DNA from: Microvirga sp.
GTDB lineage: Bacteria > Pseudomonadota > Alphaproteobacteria > Rhizobiales > Beijerinckiaceae
DNA: 64,000 bases
Direction: 5' to 3'
Assembly (NCBI GenBank): GCA_022241475.1
Contig: JAKOMT010000005.1
Location: 18,115-82,114 of the forward strand
In this document: piece by piece, positions 1-8,296 of the stretch
Layout of the letters: every line of letters begins with the position of its first letter
How positions within the stretch are numbered: position 1 is the stretch's first letter
Notes under the pieces: generated by a model
Databases searched by the model: none
Seen by the model: the letters and a program-made list of their open reading frames with translations, nothing else
Told to the model about the DNA's origin: nothing
Program-made: the position numbers and the translations under genes

Positions 1-1
1 G

Positions 2-550
2 CAGGCCGGATCGGCCCAGTCGGGCTCGCTTCAATCCGCGGCCCTGCAGGCGGAAGCCGCCCGTGCGGCGGCCGCGCAGCAGCCGACGGTCGTCGTGCCG
101 CAGACCGCGCTCGCCGCCGTGCCGGTGGCGATCGGCCTCAAGGCGCTCAACGGCGTGAGCAATTTTCAGATCCGTCTCGACCCAGCCGAACTCGGGCGCA
201 TAGACGTCAGCCTCGAGATCGACGGGGAGGGGACCGTGAACGCGAAGCTCGTCGTCGACCGCGTCGAGACGCTGCAACTCCTGCAGCGCGACGCGCGCAC
301 GCTGGAGCGCGCCTTCGAACAGGCGGGGCTCAAGCCCTCCGAAGGGGGGCTCGATCTGTCTCTGCGCGATTCCGGCGGCGGCGACAGACAGAGCGGGCGT
401 GAAGCCTTCGAGGAACGGCGCGGGGGGGCCTACGGGCGGTCCTCCGCTTCCGGCGACGAGACGGGAGCGCTCGATCCGGGCGCCTCCCAGACGCTGATCG
501 CCCAGGCAGCCTTGCGGCGCGCCTTGGGCGGCGTCGATTTACGAATTTGA
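2..550 (+). CDS. fliK: Flagellar hook-length control protein FliK, C-terminal part (5' end outside window)
   Basis: The reading frame is open from the window edge, so the gene begins upstream and only the last 182 residues are seen. The conserved C-terminal hook-length-control domain is recognisable: a FQIRLDPAELGRIDVSL stretch followed by VNAKLVVDRVETLQLLQRDARTLERAF. This is the part of FliK that contacts FlhB to switch the flagellar export apparatus from hook to filament substrates. The visible N-terminal side is Ala/Gln/Val-rich and low in complexity, as is usual for the ruler region. The stop lies 18 bp before flgD, which fits a fliK-flgD operon. The family call rests on the C-terminal domain and on the neighbour. 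Confidence 0.85.
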   Translation, partial: QAGSAQSGSLQSAALQAEAARAAAAQQPTVVVPQTALAAVPVAIGLKALNGVSNFQIRLDPAELGRIDVSLEIDGEGTVNAKLVVDRVETLQLLQRDARTLERAFEQAGLKPSEGGLDLSLRDSGGGDRQSGREAFEERRGGAYGRSSASGDETGALDPGASQTLIAQAALRRALGGVDLRI

Positions 551-568
551 TCGGGAAGGGCTCGGGCC

Positions 569-1234
569 ATGGCTGCAGGCATCGGTACGACGACGAGCGC
601 CCAGGGCGCCGAACAGGCTGCCTCGACGAGTTCGGCGCGCGGGATCGCCGATAATTTCGACGCCTTCCTGATGTTGCTGACGACGCAGCTCAAGAACCAG
701 AGCCCGCTCGAGCCGCTCAACGCCAACGAATTCACGCAACAACTCGTGCAGTTCGCGTCCGTCGAGCAGCAGATCAAGTCGAACACCGCGCTCGAAGCGC
801 TCCTCGCCACCTCGCGCGCCGCCAACATCGCCACCGCCGCGAGCTTCGTCGGCATGCGCGTGCAGGCCTCCGGGGAGACGGCGCAACTCGTCGACGGCCA
901 GGCCGAATGGACCCTCGACGTCCCGCGTTCCGCCTCGCGCGCGACGATCGAGATCCGCGACCAGAGCGGAAACGTCGTGGCGACGAACAGCGGATCGCTC
1001 GACGCCGGCCGGCAGATATTCTCCTGGGACGGAATGACCTCGACGGGCCTCTTCGCCCCCCCAGGCGCCTACACGCTGCGCGTCACCGCGATCGACGGCT
1101 CCGGCGCGCAGGTTCCGGTTTCGACCGAGATCGACGGCGTCGTCGACTCCCTCGACTTGTCCGGGTCGGAGCCGATTCTGGTGATTGGAAGCAACCGAGT
1201 TCCGCTCACCCAGATCAAGGGAGCGACGCGCTGA
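569..1234 (+). CDS. flgD: Flagellar hook capping protein FlgD
   Basis: This 221-aa protein is the scaffold that caps the growing hook and is needed for hook-subunit (FlgE) polymerisation. The N-terminal FlgD signature is clear at about residues 28-70: FLMLLTTQLKNQSPLEPLN followed by EFTQQLVQFASVEQQIKSN. The C-terminal half (about 90-215) looks like the FlgD Ig/tudor-like fold, with a W-x-L-D-V start, IEIRDQSGNVV, FSWDG and GAYTLRVTA. The ATG at 569 follows a purine-rich stretch (gggaaggg) and gives the usual family length. It lies directly downstream of fliK, and the next gene is sciP, an order also known from Caulobacter. Confidence 0.93.
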   Translation: MAAGIGTTTSAQGAEQAASTSSARGIADNFDAFLMLLTTQLKNQSPLEPLNANEFTQQLVQFASVEQQIKSNTALEALLATSRAANIATAASFVGMRVQASGETAQLVDGQAEWTLDVPRSASRATIEIRDQSGNVVATNSGSLDAGRQIFSWDGMTSTGLFAPPGAYTLRVTAIDGSGAQVPVSTEIDGVVDSLDLSGSEPILVIGSNRVPLTQIKGATR

Positions 1235-1249
1235 AAGTCGTTGAATTTA

Positions 1250-1296
1250 TTAATAAATGACTAAATTGCCGCCCCGTCGACTTAGGTAATTCTTAA
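1250..1296 (+). promoter_or_regulatory. Two CtrA-type binding boxes upstream of sciP
   Basis: Box 1 is TTAA-TAAATGA-CTAA at 1250-1264. Box 2 is TTAG-GTAATTC-TTAA at 1282-1296. Both fit the CtrA consensus TTAA-N7-TTAA with one mismatch, and they lie 54-100 bp before the sciP ATG. The surrounding sequence is much more AT-rich than the coding DNA. CtrA activation of sciP is known in Caulobacter; binding here is inferred. Confidence 0.68.
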
Positions 1297-1349
1297 AGGA
1301 AACGGGATACGCTCCATGAAGACGTTGGTCAGTCGAGTGTGAGAGTATC

Positions 1350-1625
1350 ATGACCGAGTTACATCGCCCCCGGGCGAAATACGTAATCGGCCCGGACGGG
1401 AGTCCCCTGACGGTCGCCGACCTGCCTCCGACGAACACCCGACGCTGGGTGATCCGACGGAAGGCGGAAGTCGTCGCCGCAGTCCGCGGCGGACTCTTGA
1501 GTCTCGAGGAGGCTTGTCAGCGCTACACGCTGACAACCGAGGAATTCCTGAGCTGGCAGCAATCGATCGACCAGCACGGTCTGGCGGGCCTGCGCACGAC
1601 GCGCATCCAGCATTATCGTAACTGA
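1350..1625 (+). CDS. sciP: SciP-type CtrA inhibitor (DUF1153 family)
   Basis: This 91-aa protein belongs to the DUF1153/SciP family. In Caulobacter, SciP binds CtrA and blocks transcription of CtrA-activated genes in swarmer cells. Family marks are the N-terminal RAKYVIGPDGSPLTVADLPP segment, the R-W-V-I-R-RKAEVV helix and a helix-turn-helix around LSLEEACQRYTLTTEEFLSWQ (about residues 47-68). The C-terminal ...TTRIQHYR is also typical. The ATG at 1350 has a gtgagag ribosome-binding stretch before it. It is a monocistronic unit with two CtrA-like boxes upstream and a strong hairpin terminator downstream, placed between flgD and fliF. It has no flagellar structural role; its position reflects shared CtrA control. 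Confidence 0.93.
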   Translation: MTELHRPRAKYVIGPDGSPLTVADLPPTNTRRWVIRRKAEVVAAVRGGLLSLEEACQRYTLTTEEFLSWQQSIDQHGLAGLRTTRIQHYRN

Positions 1626-1651
1626 CCTCGTTCGAAGTTCTTTCATATCGA

Positions 1652-1680
1652 CGCGCCGGCGCCCTGCGCCGGCGCGTTTT
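1652..1680 (+). terminator. Rho-independent terminator after sciP
   Basis: A perfect 11-bp GC-rich inverted repeat (CGCGCCGGCGC / GCGCCGGCGCG) with a CCT triloop is followed directly by TTTT. It lies 26 bp after the sciP stop and isolates sciP from the fliF operon. Confidence 0.88.
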
Positions 1681-1710
1681 CTCGTTTCGGGGCGGGTTTC
1701 GCGCGCGCTG

Positions 1711-1748
1711 TTAACCACCTGCTAACCCTGAACCGGGAAATTATTGCC
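1711..1748 (+). promoter_or_regulatory. CtrA-type box and degenerate dyad in the fliF promoter
   Basis: TTAA-CCACCTG-CTAA (1711-1725) fits the CtrA consensus. It is followed by CGGGAAATTATTGCC (1734-1748), a degraded form of the CGGCAA-N3-TTGCCG dyad seen at flgB and flhA. The TTGCC half sits at the same distance from the CtrA box in all three promoters. In Caulobacter, fliF is CtrA-activated and FlbD-repressed through a site in this position. The assignment here is by analogy. Confidence 0.7.
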
Positions 1749-1799
1749 TAGCTGTCCGGGCGCATCGTCCGGCGAGTCGGCGTAGTAGGATCAGCAAGC

Positions 1800-3413
1800 G
1801 TGAACCCGACCTTCGAATTCGTCGGACGACTGGGACCACAGCGCATCGCGGCCATGGGCGCGGTGACGCTGGCCCTCGTCATATTCTTCGCCTTCGTCAT
1901 GTTGCGCGTGACGCAGCCGTCGATGGGCGTGCTCTATTCCGATCTGTCGATGCAGGATTCGAGCGCGATCATTCGCGATCTGGAAGCGCGCGGCGTGCCT
2001 TTCGAGATGCGCGGCGACGGCGCGACGATCCTGGCGCCGCGCGCCGAACTGGCGCGGCTTCGCATGGATCTCGCCGGCAAGGGCATTCCGGTCGGCGGCG
2101 GCGTCGGCTACGAGATCTTCGATCGCGGCGATTCCTTCTCCGCCACGAGCTTCGTCCAGAACATCAACCATCTGCGCGCGCTCGAGGGCGAGCTCGCCCG
2201 CACCATCGGCGCGCTCCAGCGCATCGAGTCGGCCCGGGTGCATCTCGCCATCCCCGAGCGACGCCTGTTCGAGCGGGACAACGAGGGGCCGCGCGCCTCC
2301 ATCGTGCTGAAACTGCGCGGCGAGCTCGAGGCCGGCCACGTGCGGGCCATCCGCCATCTCGTCGCCTCGGCGGTGCAGGGAATGAGCCCCGAGCGCATCT
2401 CGATCGTCGACGAAAACGGCCGCCTGCTCGCCGACGGGGCCGGCGACGGCGAGGGCCTCGCCGGCGGGCTCGCCGCGGACGAGCGCCAGACGCAGACCGA
2501 GCGTCGCCTCCAGCGCCAGGTCGAGGACATCGTCGCCGGGATCGTCGGCCGCGATCGCGCCCGCGTTCAGGTTGCGGCCGAATTCGACTTCAATCGCGTC
2601 GAGAGCCGCGCCCAGACCTTCGATCCCGACGGCCGGGTCATCCGCTCGACGCAGTCGACCAACGAGACCAGCACGACCGCGGCGCGCGGCGGCGAGGTGA
2701 CGGTCGGCGCCGAGCTGCCGGGGGCCCAGCCGGGAGCCGAGGGCGCGGGCGACCGCGACGAGACCGCTCGCTCGGAGGAAGTGGTCAATTACGAGATTTC
2801 CTCGACCACCCGGGTCGAGACCATCGAGGGCGGGCGCCTGAAGCGCGTCTCCGTCGCCGTTCTGGTCGACGGCCGTTATGCGCAGGGCGCCGACGGCGTG
2901 GTCGCCTACGAGCCCCGTTCCCAAGAGGAGCTCGACCAGATCGCGACGCTCGTTCGCACGGCGATCGGCTTCGACAGCAATCGCGGCGATCAGGTCGAGG
3001 TCGTCAACCTGCGCTTCGCGGACACGCCGGCTCCCGTCGAATTCGTGGAGCAGACCTTCGTCGAAAACCTGCTCAATCCGACCCGCGAGGACATTTTGCG
3101 GGCGGCCGAGATCGCGGTCATCGCGCTCCTCACGCTCGTCGTCCTCTTGACCGTCGTGCGTCCGCTGGTTCGCCAGATCCTCGCGACGAACGAGCCGGCG
3201 GCGGCTCTGGTGGCGCGCATGACGGGCGGGGCGGCGCCCGTCATCGAGGCGCTCGGACCGCCTCCCGAGAGCATGGCGTCGAAGATGATCGAGATGGCCA
3301 AGGTCAATGGTCAGGTCCATCAGCAGTCGCTCGACCGGGTCGGCGAGCTGGTGAAGCAGAGCCCGACGGAGACCGTCTCGGTGCTGCGCCAGTGGATCCA
3401 CGAGCGAGGCTGA
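1800..3413 (+). CDS. fliF: Flagellar MS-ring protein FliF
   Basis: This 537-aa protein forms the inner-membrane MS ring that carries the rotor and houses the export gate. It has a first membrane helix at about residues 18-36 (VTLALVIFFAFVML), the YscJ/FliF ring-building domains (GVLYSDLSMQDSSAIIRDLEARGVPFEM; SARVHLAIPERRLF), a long periplasmic region and a second membrane helix at about 440-460 (EIAVIALLTLVVLLTVV). The cytoplasmic tail (SLDRVGELVKQSPTETVSVLRQWI) is the part that binds FliG in other species. The start is a GTG. The gene opens the fliF-fliH-fliN-flbD operon. No fliG follows, although fliG stands here in Caulobacter. Confidence 0.96.
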   Translation: MNPTFEFVGRLGPQRIAAMGAVTLALVIFFAFVMLRVTQPSMGVLYSDLSMQDSSAIIRDLEARGVPFEMRGDGATILAPRAELARLRMDLAGKGIPVGGGVGYEIFDRGDSFSATSFVQNINHLRALEGELARTIGALQRIESARVHLAIPERRLFERDNEGPRASIVLKLRGELEAGHVRAIRHLVASAVQGMSPERISIVDENGRLLADGAGDGEGLAGGLAADERQTQTERRLQRQVEDIVAGIVGRDRARVQVAAEFDFNRVESRAQTFDPDGRVIRSTQSTNETSTTAARGGEVTVGAELPGAQPGAEGAGDRDETARSEEVVNYEISSTTRVETIEGGRLKRVSVAVLVDGRYAQGADGVVAYEPRSQEELDQIATLVRTAIGFDSNRGDQVEVVNLRFADTPAPVEFVEQTFVENLLNPTREDILRAAEIAVIALLTLVVLLTVVRPLVRQILATNEPAAALVARMTGGAAPVIEALGPPPESMASKMIEMAKVNGQVHQQSLDRVGELVKQSPTETVSVLRQWIHERG

Positions 3414-3423
3414 GGAGGCGGGC

Positions 3424-4023
3424 ATGGGCGAAACCGATCCTCTCAGGGCGCGGAAGTTTCTCTTCCAGCAGGATTTCGGCGCGCCCGGCGGCGAGACGTC
3501 CCCGCGCGAGAAGGCGGCGATCGCGGACGCCGAGGCGCGGGCGCGCGACGAGGGCTTCGCGTCGGGACGCGCGGCGGCGCAGGCCGAGCAGGACGCCGCC
3601 CTCGCACGCACGCTCGCGCGGGTCGCGGACGCGGCGCAGGCGCTCCTCGCCGGCGCCGACGAGGAGCGCGAGGTCTACCAGCGCGAGGCGTTTGCGTTCG
3701 CCGAAGCTCTGGCGCGAAAGCTCGCCGGCGACGCGCTCGAACGCTACCCGATGGACGCGATCGCCGAAGTGGCGCGCGCCTCCTTCGAGCACCTGCGCGG
3801 GGTGCCGCATCTCGTCGTGCGCGTGAACGAGGCGCTCGTCGAGAAGACCGACGCGCTGATGAAGAAGATGGCGCGCGAGCGCGGCTTCGAGGGGCGGCTC
3901 GTCATCATGGGCGAGCCGGACGTCGCGCCGGGAGACGCGCGATTCGAATGGGCCGACGGGGGCGTCGCGCGCGACGGCGCCCGGATCGGACGAGAAGTGG
4001 CTTCGCGGATCACCGAAAGCTGA
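3424..4023 (+). CDS. fliH: FliH-type flagellar assembly protein (FlbE-like)
   Basis: This 199-aa protein is the probable FliH (called FlbE in Caulobacter), the cytoplasmic regulator of the export ATPase FliI. The N-terminus carries a short LRARKFLFQQDFG segment. An Ala/Glu/Arg-rich coiled coil (about residues 35-80) follows, with GFASGRAAAQAEQD resembling the GxxxG-rich FliH helix. The C-terminal half (YPMDAIAEVARASFEHLRGVPHLVVRVNEALVEK) matches the FliH/YscL C-terminal domain. It lies 10 bp after fliF and ahead of fliN. Sequence conservation in this family is low, so operon position carries much of the weight. Confidence 0.82.
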   Translation: MGETDPLRARKFLFQQDFGAPGGETSPREKAAIADAEARARDEGFASGRAAAQAEQDAALARTLARVADAAQALLAGADEEREVYQREAFAFAEALARKLAGDALERYPMDAIAEVARASFEHLRGVPHLVVRVNEALVEKTDALMKKMARERGFEGRLVIMGEPDVAPGDARFEWADGGVARDGARIGREVASRITES

Positions 4024-4044
4024 CGGCAAGCGGAAAGACATGTG

Positions 4045-4392
4045 ATGACCGACGACTACACCCTTCCGAAACTCGACCCGTCCGAGATCGATTTCGACCC
4101 GGCCGCCGCCCCGCTCTCGACGCGCGACGCGCCGGTCGTCCAGCGCACGGCAGCCGATCTCGAACAGATCTTCGACGTCCCCGTCACCGTCTCGGCGATC
4201 CTCGGTTCGTCGAGAATGCCGGTCGGGGACCTCCTGCAGCTCGGCCCCGGCGCCGTGCTGGAGCTCGACCGCAAGGTCGGCGAGGCGATCGACATCTTCG
4301 TGAACAACCGCCTCGTGGCGCGCGGCGAGGTCGTGCTCGTCGAGGACCGGCTGGGCGTCACCATGACGGAAATCATCAAGAGCGACAGCTGA
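4045..4392 (+). CDS. fliN: Flagellar motor switch protein FliN
   Basis: This 115-aa protein forms part of the cytoplasmic C-ring that sets the direction of flagellar rotation. The SpoA/FliN surface-presentation domain is complete: FDVPVTVSAILGSSRMPVGDLLQLGPGAVLELDR, then VDIxVN-type strand DIFVNNRLVARGEVV and the terminal RLGVTMTEII. The ATG at 4045 is preferred over the in-frame GTG one codon upstream. It is third in the fliF operon. The partners FliM and FliG are not in this window. Confidence 0.95.
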   Translation: MTDDYTLPKLDPSEIDFDPAAAPLSTRDAPVVQRTAADLEQIFDVPVTVSAILGSSRMPVGDLLQLGPGAVLELDRKVGEAIDIFVNNRLVARGEVVLVEDRLGVTMTEIIKSDS

Positions 4393-4447
4393 CCGGCGGC
4401 GGCGCCGGTCACGCGACGACGACACGAAACTTTCGGGGAACTGAACC

Positions 4448-5809
4448 ATGTCAATGCGCCTTCTGATCATCGGCCGACTGAATGGCGAATTGATCGACGC
4501 CTCGCGCATCGCGATGAATCGCGGCGCCGCCGTCACGCATGCCGAGAGCGTGGATCAGGGGATGAACGTCCTGCGCGCCAAGGGCGCCGATCTGATCATG
4601 ATCGACGTGGCGCTCTCCATCGCGGATCTCGTTTCGGCGCTTTCGATCGAGCGCATCCGCACCCCCGTGGTCGCCTGCGGCGCGAGCGCCGACGCGCGCG
4701 CCGCCGTCGCGGCCATCCAGGCCGGGGCCAAGGAATACATCCCGCTTCCCCCCGACGCCGAACTGATCGCCGCCGTGATCGAGGCGGTCGCCGCCGACAA
4801 CCGCGCCTTCATCTGGCGGGATCCGGCGATGGAGCGCGTCGTCAAGCTCGCCGAGCAGGTCGCGCGCTCGGAAGCCTCGATCCTCGTCACGGGAGAGAGC
4901 GGCACCGGCAAGGAGGTCATCGCCCGGCACGTGCACCAGCGCTCGGCCCGTCGCGACAAGCCGTTCGTTTCGGTCAACTGCGCGGCGATCCCCGACAACC
5001 TGCTCGAATCGGAGCTGTTCGGGCACGAGAAAGGCTCCTTCACCGGGGCGGTCGCCCGCCGCATCGGCAAGTTCGAGGAGGCCAACGGCGGCACGCTTCT
5101 CCTCGACGAGGTCTCGGAGATGGACGTGCGGCTACAGGCCAAGCTCCTGCGCGCCATCCAGGAGCGGGTGATCGACCGCGTGGGCGGGTCCAAGCCCGTG
5201 CCCGTCGACATCCGCATCATCGCCACGTCGAACCGCAACCTCGCCGACGCTGTGAAGGAAGGTTCGTTCCGCGAGGATCTGTTCTATCGCCTCAACGTCG
5301 TGCATCTGCGCCTGCCGGCCCTGCGCGAGCGCCCGGCCGACGTGATCGCGCTCGCCGACTTCTTCGCCGGAAAATACGCCGAGCTGAACGGCCTGCCGGC
5401 CCGGCCGCTCTCCGACGACGCGCGTCGCGTCGTCGTCGCCAATCCGTGGCGCGGCAACGTGCGCGAGCTGGAGAACGCGATCCATCGCGCCGTGCTCCTC
5501 TCGTCGGGGGTGACGATCGACGCCGATTCGCTGCGCACGCCCGACGGCGACAGTCTGTCCGTCGCGGCCGATCCCGCCATCCGCGCGGCGCGCACCGCGG
5601 AGGCCGTGACGCGCTCGCTCGTCGGGCGCACCGTCGCCGAGGTGGAGCAGGACCTCATCCTCGACACCCTCGACCATTGCCTCGGCAACCGCACCCACGC
5701 CGCCAAGATCCTCGGCATCTCGATCCGGACCCTGCGCAACAAGCTCAACGAATACACCGCTGCCGGCCTCGCGGTTCCCGAGCCCGGGCAGAGCCGCATG
5801 ATCGCCTGA
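4448..5809 (+). CDS. flbD: FlbD, sigma-54-dependent flagellar transcriptional regulator
   Basis: This 453-aa NtrC-family activator drives sigma-54 flagellar promoters and represses early ones in Caulobacter. The order is a receiver-like domain (1-115), an AAA+ domain with Walker A GESGTGKE (149-156), a GSFTGA loop (196-201; GAFTGA with Ala to Ser) and Walker B LLLDE (217-221), and a Fis-type HTH near the C-terminus (GNRTHAAKILGISIRTLRNKL). The receiver keeps only a weak acidic pocket (MIDV near residue 53), consistent with FlbD being controlled by FliX rather than by a kinase. FliX is not in this window. It is the last flagellar gene of the fliF operon. The CGGCAA-N3-TTGCCG dyads at flgB and flhA are its candidate sites. 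Confidence 0.94.
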   Translation: MSMRLLIIGRLNGELIDASRIAMNRGAAVTHAESVDQGMNVLRAKGADLIMIDVALSIADLVSALSIERIRTPVVACGASADARAAVAAIQAGAKEYIPLPPDAELIAAVIEAVAADNRAFIWRDPAMERVVKLAEQVARSEASILVTGESGTGKEVIARHVHQRSARRDKPFVSVNCAAIPDNLLESELFGHEKGSFTGAVARRIGKFEEANGGTLLLDEVSEMDVRLQAKLLRAIQERVIDRVGGSKPVPVDIRIIATSNRNLADAVKEGSFREDLFYRLNVVHLRLPALRERPADVIALADFFAGKYAELNGLPARPLSDDARRVVVANPWRGNVRELENAIHRAVLLSSGVTIDADSLRTPDGDSLSVAADPAIRAARTAEAVTRSLVGRTVAEVEQDLILDTLDHCLGNRTHAAKILGISIRTLRNKLNEYTAAGLAVPEPGQSRMIA

Positions 5810-5929
5810 CGCGCGCGGTCGATCGCCGCAGGGGGGAAACGGCAAGGTGGGAATGGCGCCAAAGCGGTTGTGGCGAGGGGCTCGCTCCGCCAAGTTAAAG
5901 GCCATCCGCAACGCACCCCCGGCCGCCCG

Positions 5930-8284
5930 ATGAACAAACCTCTCGATCCCGACGCCGTCTCCACCATGAAATTCGGCGTCGGCCAGAGCGTTCCCCGCAA
6001 GGAGGACCCGATCCTCGTGCGCGGGCAGGGGCGCTATTCCGACGACGTCGATCTCGACGGGCAGCTCCACGCGGTGATGGTCCGCAGCCAGCACGCCCAC
6101 GGCGTGATCCGGCGCGTCGACGTCTCCGCCGCGCTGGCGATGCCGGGCGTCGTCGCGGCGTATACGGGCGCCGATCTGGCCGCCGCCGGGTACGGGGCGA
6201 TTTCCTCGACGCTGAAGATGCGCGGTCGTGACGGAGCGCCCATGAACAACGTGGCGCGCGCGTCGCTCGCCGCGGACAAGGTGCGCTTCATCGGCGATCC
6301 GGTCGCGATGGTGGTGGCCGAGACTGCGGCCCAGGCGCGCGACGCGATCGAGGCCGTCGTGGTCGACATCGACCCCCTGGACGCCGTGGTCGATCCCGCG
6401 CGGGCGACGGATCCGGACGCGCCGCAGATTTATGACGAGGTGCCCGGGAACCTCGTGCTGCATTTCCATCACGGCGATTCGGACGCGGTGGCGAAAGCCT
6501 TCGCCGGCGCGGCGCATGTCGTGAGCCTGCCGATTCTCTCGAACCGCATCGTGGTCGCGCCGCTGGAGCCGCGCTCTGCGATCGCCGAGCACGACGCCTC
6601 CAGCGGACGCTGGACGATGCATCTGGGCAGCCAGGGCGTGATCGGGATGCGGGGGCTCCTCGCCATCGCGCTCGGCGAGCCTGCGGAGAGGTTGCGCATC
6701 GTGACGCGCAACGTCGGCGGCTCCTTCGGCATGAAGTCGGCCGTCTATCCTGAATACGTGCCGCTGCTGCATGCGGCGCGCGACCTCGGGCGGCCGGTGA
6801 AATGGACCGATACGCGCTCGGAGAGCTTCGTCTCGGACATGCACGGCCGCGCGATCCAGCTGTCGGCCTCGCTCGCCCTCGACGCCAAGGGGCGCTTCCT
6901 CGCCCTGCGCATGGAGGGGTTCGCCGATATCGGCGCTTATCTCTGCCACGTGGCGCCGCTCTACGCGACGCTCAACCTCGCCAAGAACGCGCCGAGCGTC
7001 TACCGCACTCCCCTGATCGAAGTGGACGTGCGCGCGGTGCTCACCAACACCACCCCCGTCGGCCCCTATCGCGGCGCGGGGCGCCCGGACGCCAACTACG
7101 TCATGGAACGGCTGATCGACACCGCCGCCGCGCAGATGGGCGTCGACCGGGCGTCTTTGCGCCGGCGCAACCACATCCGCCCGAAGGACATCCCGTACTC
7201 CACGCCCTCACAGACCGAATACGAGAGCGGCGATTTCACCGTCCTGCTCGACAAGGCGCTCGAGGCGGCCGACTGGAAGGGCTTCGCCAAACGGCGCCGC
7301 GAGAGCCGCAAGCGCGGCCTGCTGCGCGGGATCGGGATCGGCCAGTATCTCGAAGTCACCGCCCCCCCGATGAAGGAAATGGGCGGCGTCCACTTCGAGA
7401 CGGACGGCACGGTCACGATCGTCACCGGGACGCTCGATTACGGACAGGGCCACGCCACCCCCTTCGCGCAGGTGCTGTCCAGCCGCCTCGGCGTGCCCTT
7501 CGACAAGATCAATCTGTTCCAGGCCGACAGCGACAGGCTGATCGCCGGCGGCGGCACCGGCGGCTCGAAATCGCTGATGGCGAGCGGCGCCGCGATCGTC
7601 GAGGCGAGCGAGAAAGTCATCGCGAAGGGCCGGGCGGTCGCCGCCCACGTGCTCGAAGCGGCGCCCGTGGACGTCGAGTTCGAAGCCGGACGCTTCTCCA
7701 TCGTGGGAACGGATCGGGGCGTCGGCATCATGGAGCTCGCCGAGCGCGTCAATTCCGGGCTCGTCATGCCCGGCGGCGAGCCGGCGAGCCTCGACGTTGA
7801 TCATGTGCACGAGAGCGCGCCGTCGGCCTATCCCAACGGCTGCCACGTCGCCGAGGTCGAGGTCGATCCCCAGACCGGCGAGACGCGCATCGTGGGCTAT
7901 GTCGCGGTCAATGATTTCGGCGTGGTCGTCAATCCGATGCTCGTCGAGGGACAGCTTCACGGCGGCGTCGTGCAGGGCTTCGGGCAGGCGATCATGGAGC
8001 ACGCCCGCTACGACGAAAGCGGCCAGCTCGTCACCGGCTCGTTCATGGACTACGCCATGCCGCGCGCCGAGGACGTGCCGTTCTTCCGGGTCGAGAACCA
8101 CGCCTCTCCCGCGACGACGAACGTGCTCGGCGTCAAGGGTTGCGGCGAGGCGGGTTGCGCCGGATCGCTGCCCTCGATCATGAACGCCCTCGTCGACGCG
8201 CTCGGCGTGACGCATATCGACATGCCCGCGACTCCGCAGGCGGTGTGGCGCGCGCTGGCGGCGGGGCGCGGCGACGCGGCGTGA
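5930..8284 (+). CDS. Stand-alone molybdenum hydroxylase large subunit (CoxL form II-like)
   Basis: This 784-aa protein is a xanthine dehydrogenase/aldehyde oxidase-family subunit that binds molybdopterin-cytosine-dinucleotide and hydroxylates an unknown substrate. The ATG at 5930 (MNKPLDPDAVS) begins the alignable region; the longer frame upstream adds only 20 unlikely residues. The family start MKFGVGQSVPRKEDPILVRGQGRYSDDV is typical. The active-site loop reads PYRGAGR (from about 379), the form II signature, not the AYxCSFR of true form I CO dehydrogenase. The catalytic Glu is in GCGEAG (E740). No small Fe-S or FAD subunit gene lies beside it, so electron-transfer partners must be encoded elsewhere. 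It separates flbD from the convergent cckA operon. Confidence 0.87.
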   Translation: MNKPLDPDAVSTMKFGVGQSVPRKEDPILVRGQGRYSDDVDLDGQLHAVMVRSQHAHGVIRRVDVSAALAMPGVVAAYTGADLAAAGYGAISSTLKMRGRDGAPMNNVARASLAADKVRFIGDPVAMVVAETAAQARDAIEAVVVDIDPLDAVVDPARATDPDAPQIYDEVPGNLVLHFHHGDSDAVAKAFAGAAHVVSLPILSNRIVVAPLEPRSAIAEHDASSGRWTMHLGSQGVIGMRGLLAIALGEPAERLRIVTRNVGGSFGMKSAVYPEYVPLLHAARDLGRPVKWTDTRSESFVSDMHGRAIQLSASLALDAKGRFLALRMEGFADIGAYLCHVAPLYATLNLAKNAPSVYRTPLIEVDVRAVLTNTTPVGPYRGAGRPDANYVMERLIDTAAAQMGVDRASLRRRNHIRPKDIPYSTPSQTEYESGDFTVLLDKALEAADWKGFAKRRRESRKRGLLRGIGIGQYLEVTAPPMKEMGGVHFETDGTVTIVTGTLDYGQGHATPFAQVLSSRLGVPFDKINLFQADSDRLIAGGGTGGSKSLMASGAAIVEASEKVIAKGRAVAAHVLEAAPVDVEFEAGRFSIVGTDRGVGIMELAERVNSGLVMPGGEPASLDVDHVHESAPSAYPNGCHVAEVEVDPQTGETRIVGYVAVNDFGVVVNPMLVEGQLHGGVVQGFGQAIMEHARYDESGQLVTGSFMDYAMPRAEDVPFFRVENHASPATTNVLGVKGCGEAGCAGSLPSIMNALVDALGVTHIDMPATPQAVWRALAAGRGDAA

Positions 8285-8296
8285 CGGGCCGCCCGT

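Noticed and set aside
1791..3611. 606-codon open frame on the minus strand opposite fliF
   Set aside because: It is antisense to a clear fliF, is Arg/Ala/Asp-rich with no family likeness, and reflects GC-rich codon bias. Similar long antisense frames opposite the CoxL-like gene, cckA, mutL, ftsI and others were dropped for the same reason.
5870..5929. Longer start for the CoxL-like protein
   Set aside because: The 20 extra residues show no family likeness; the ATG at 5930 begins the alignable region.
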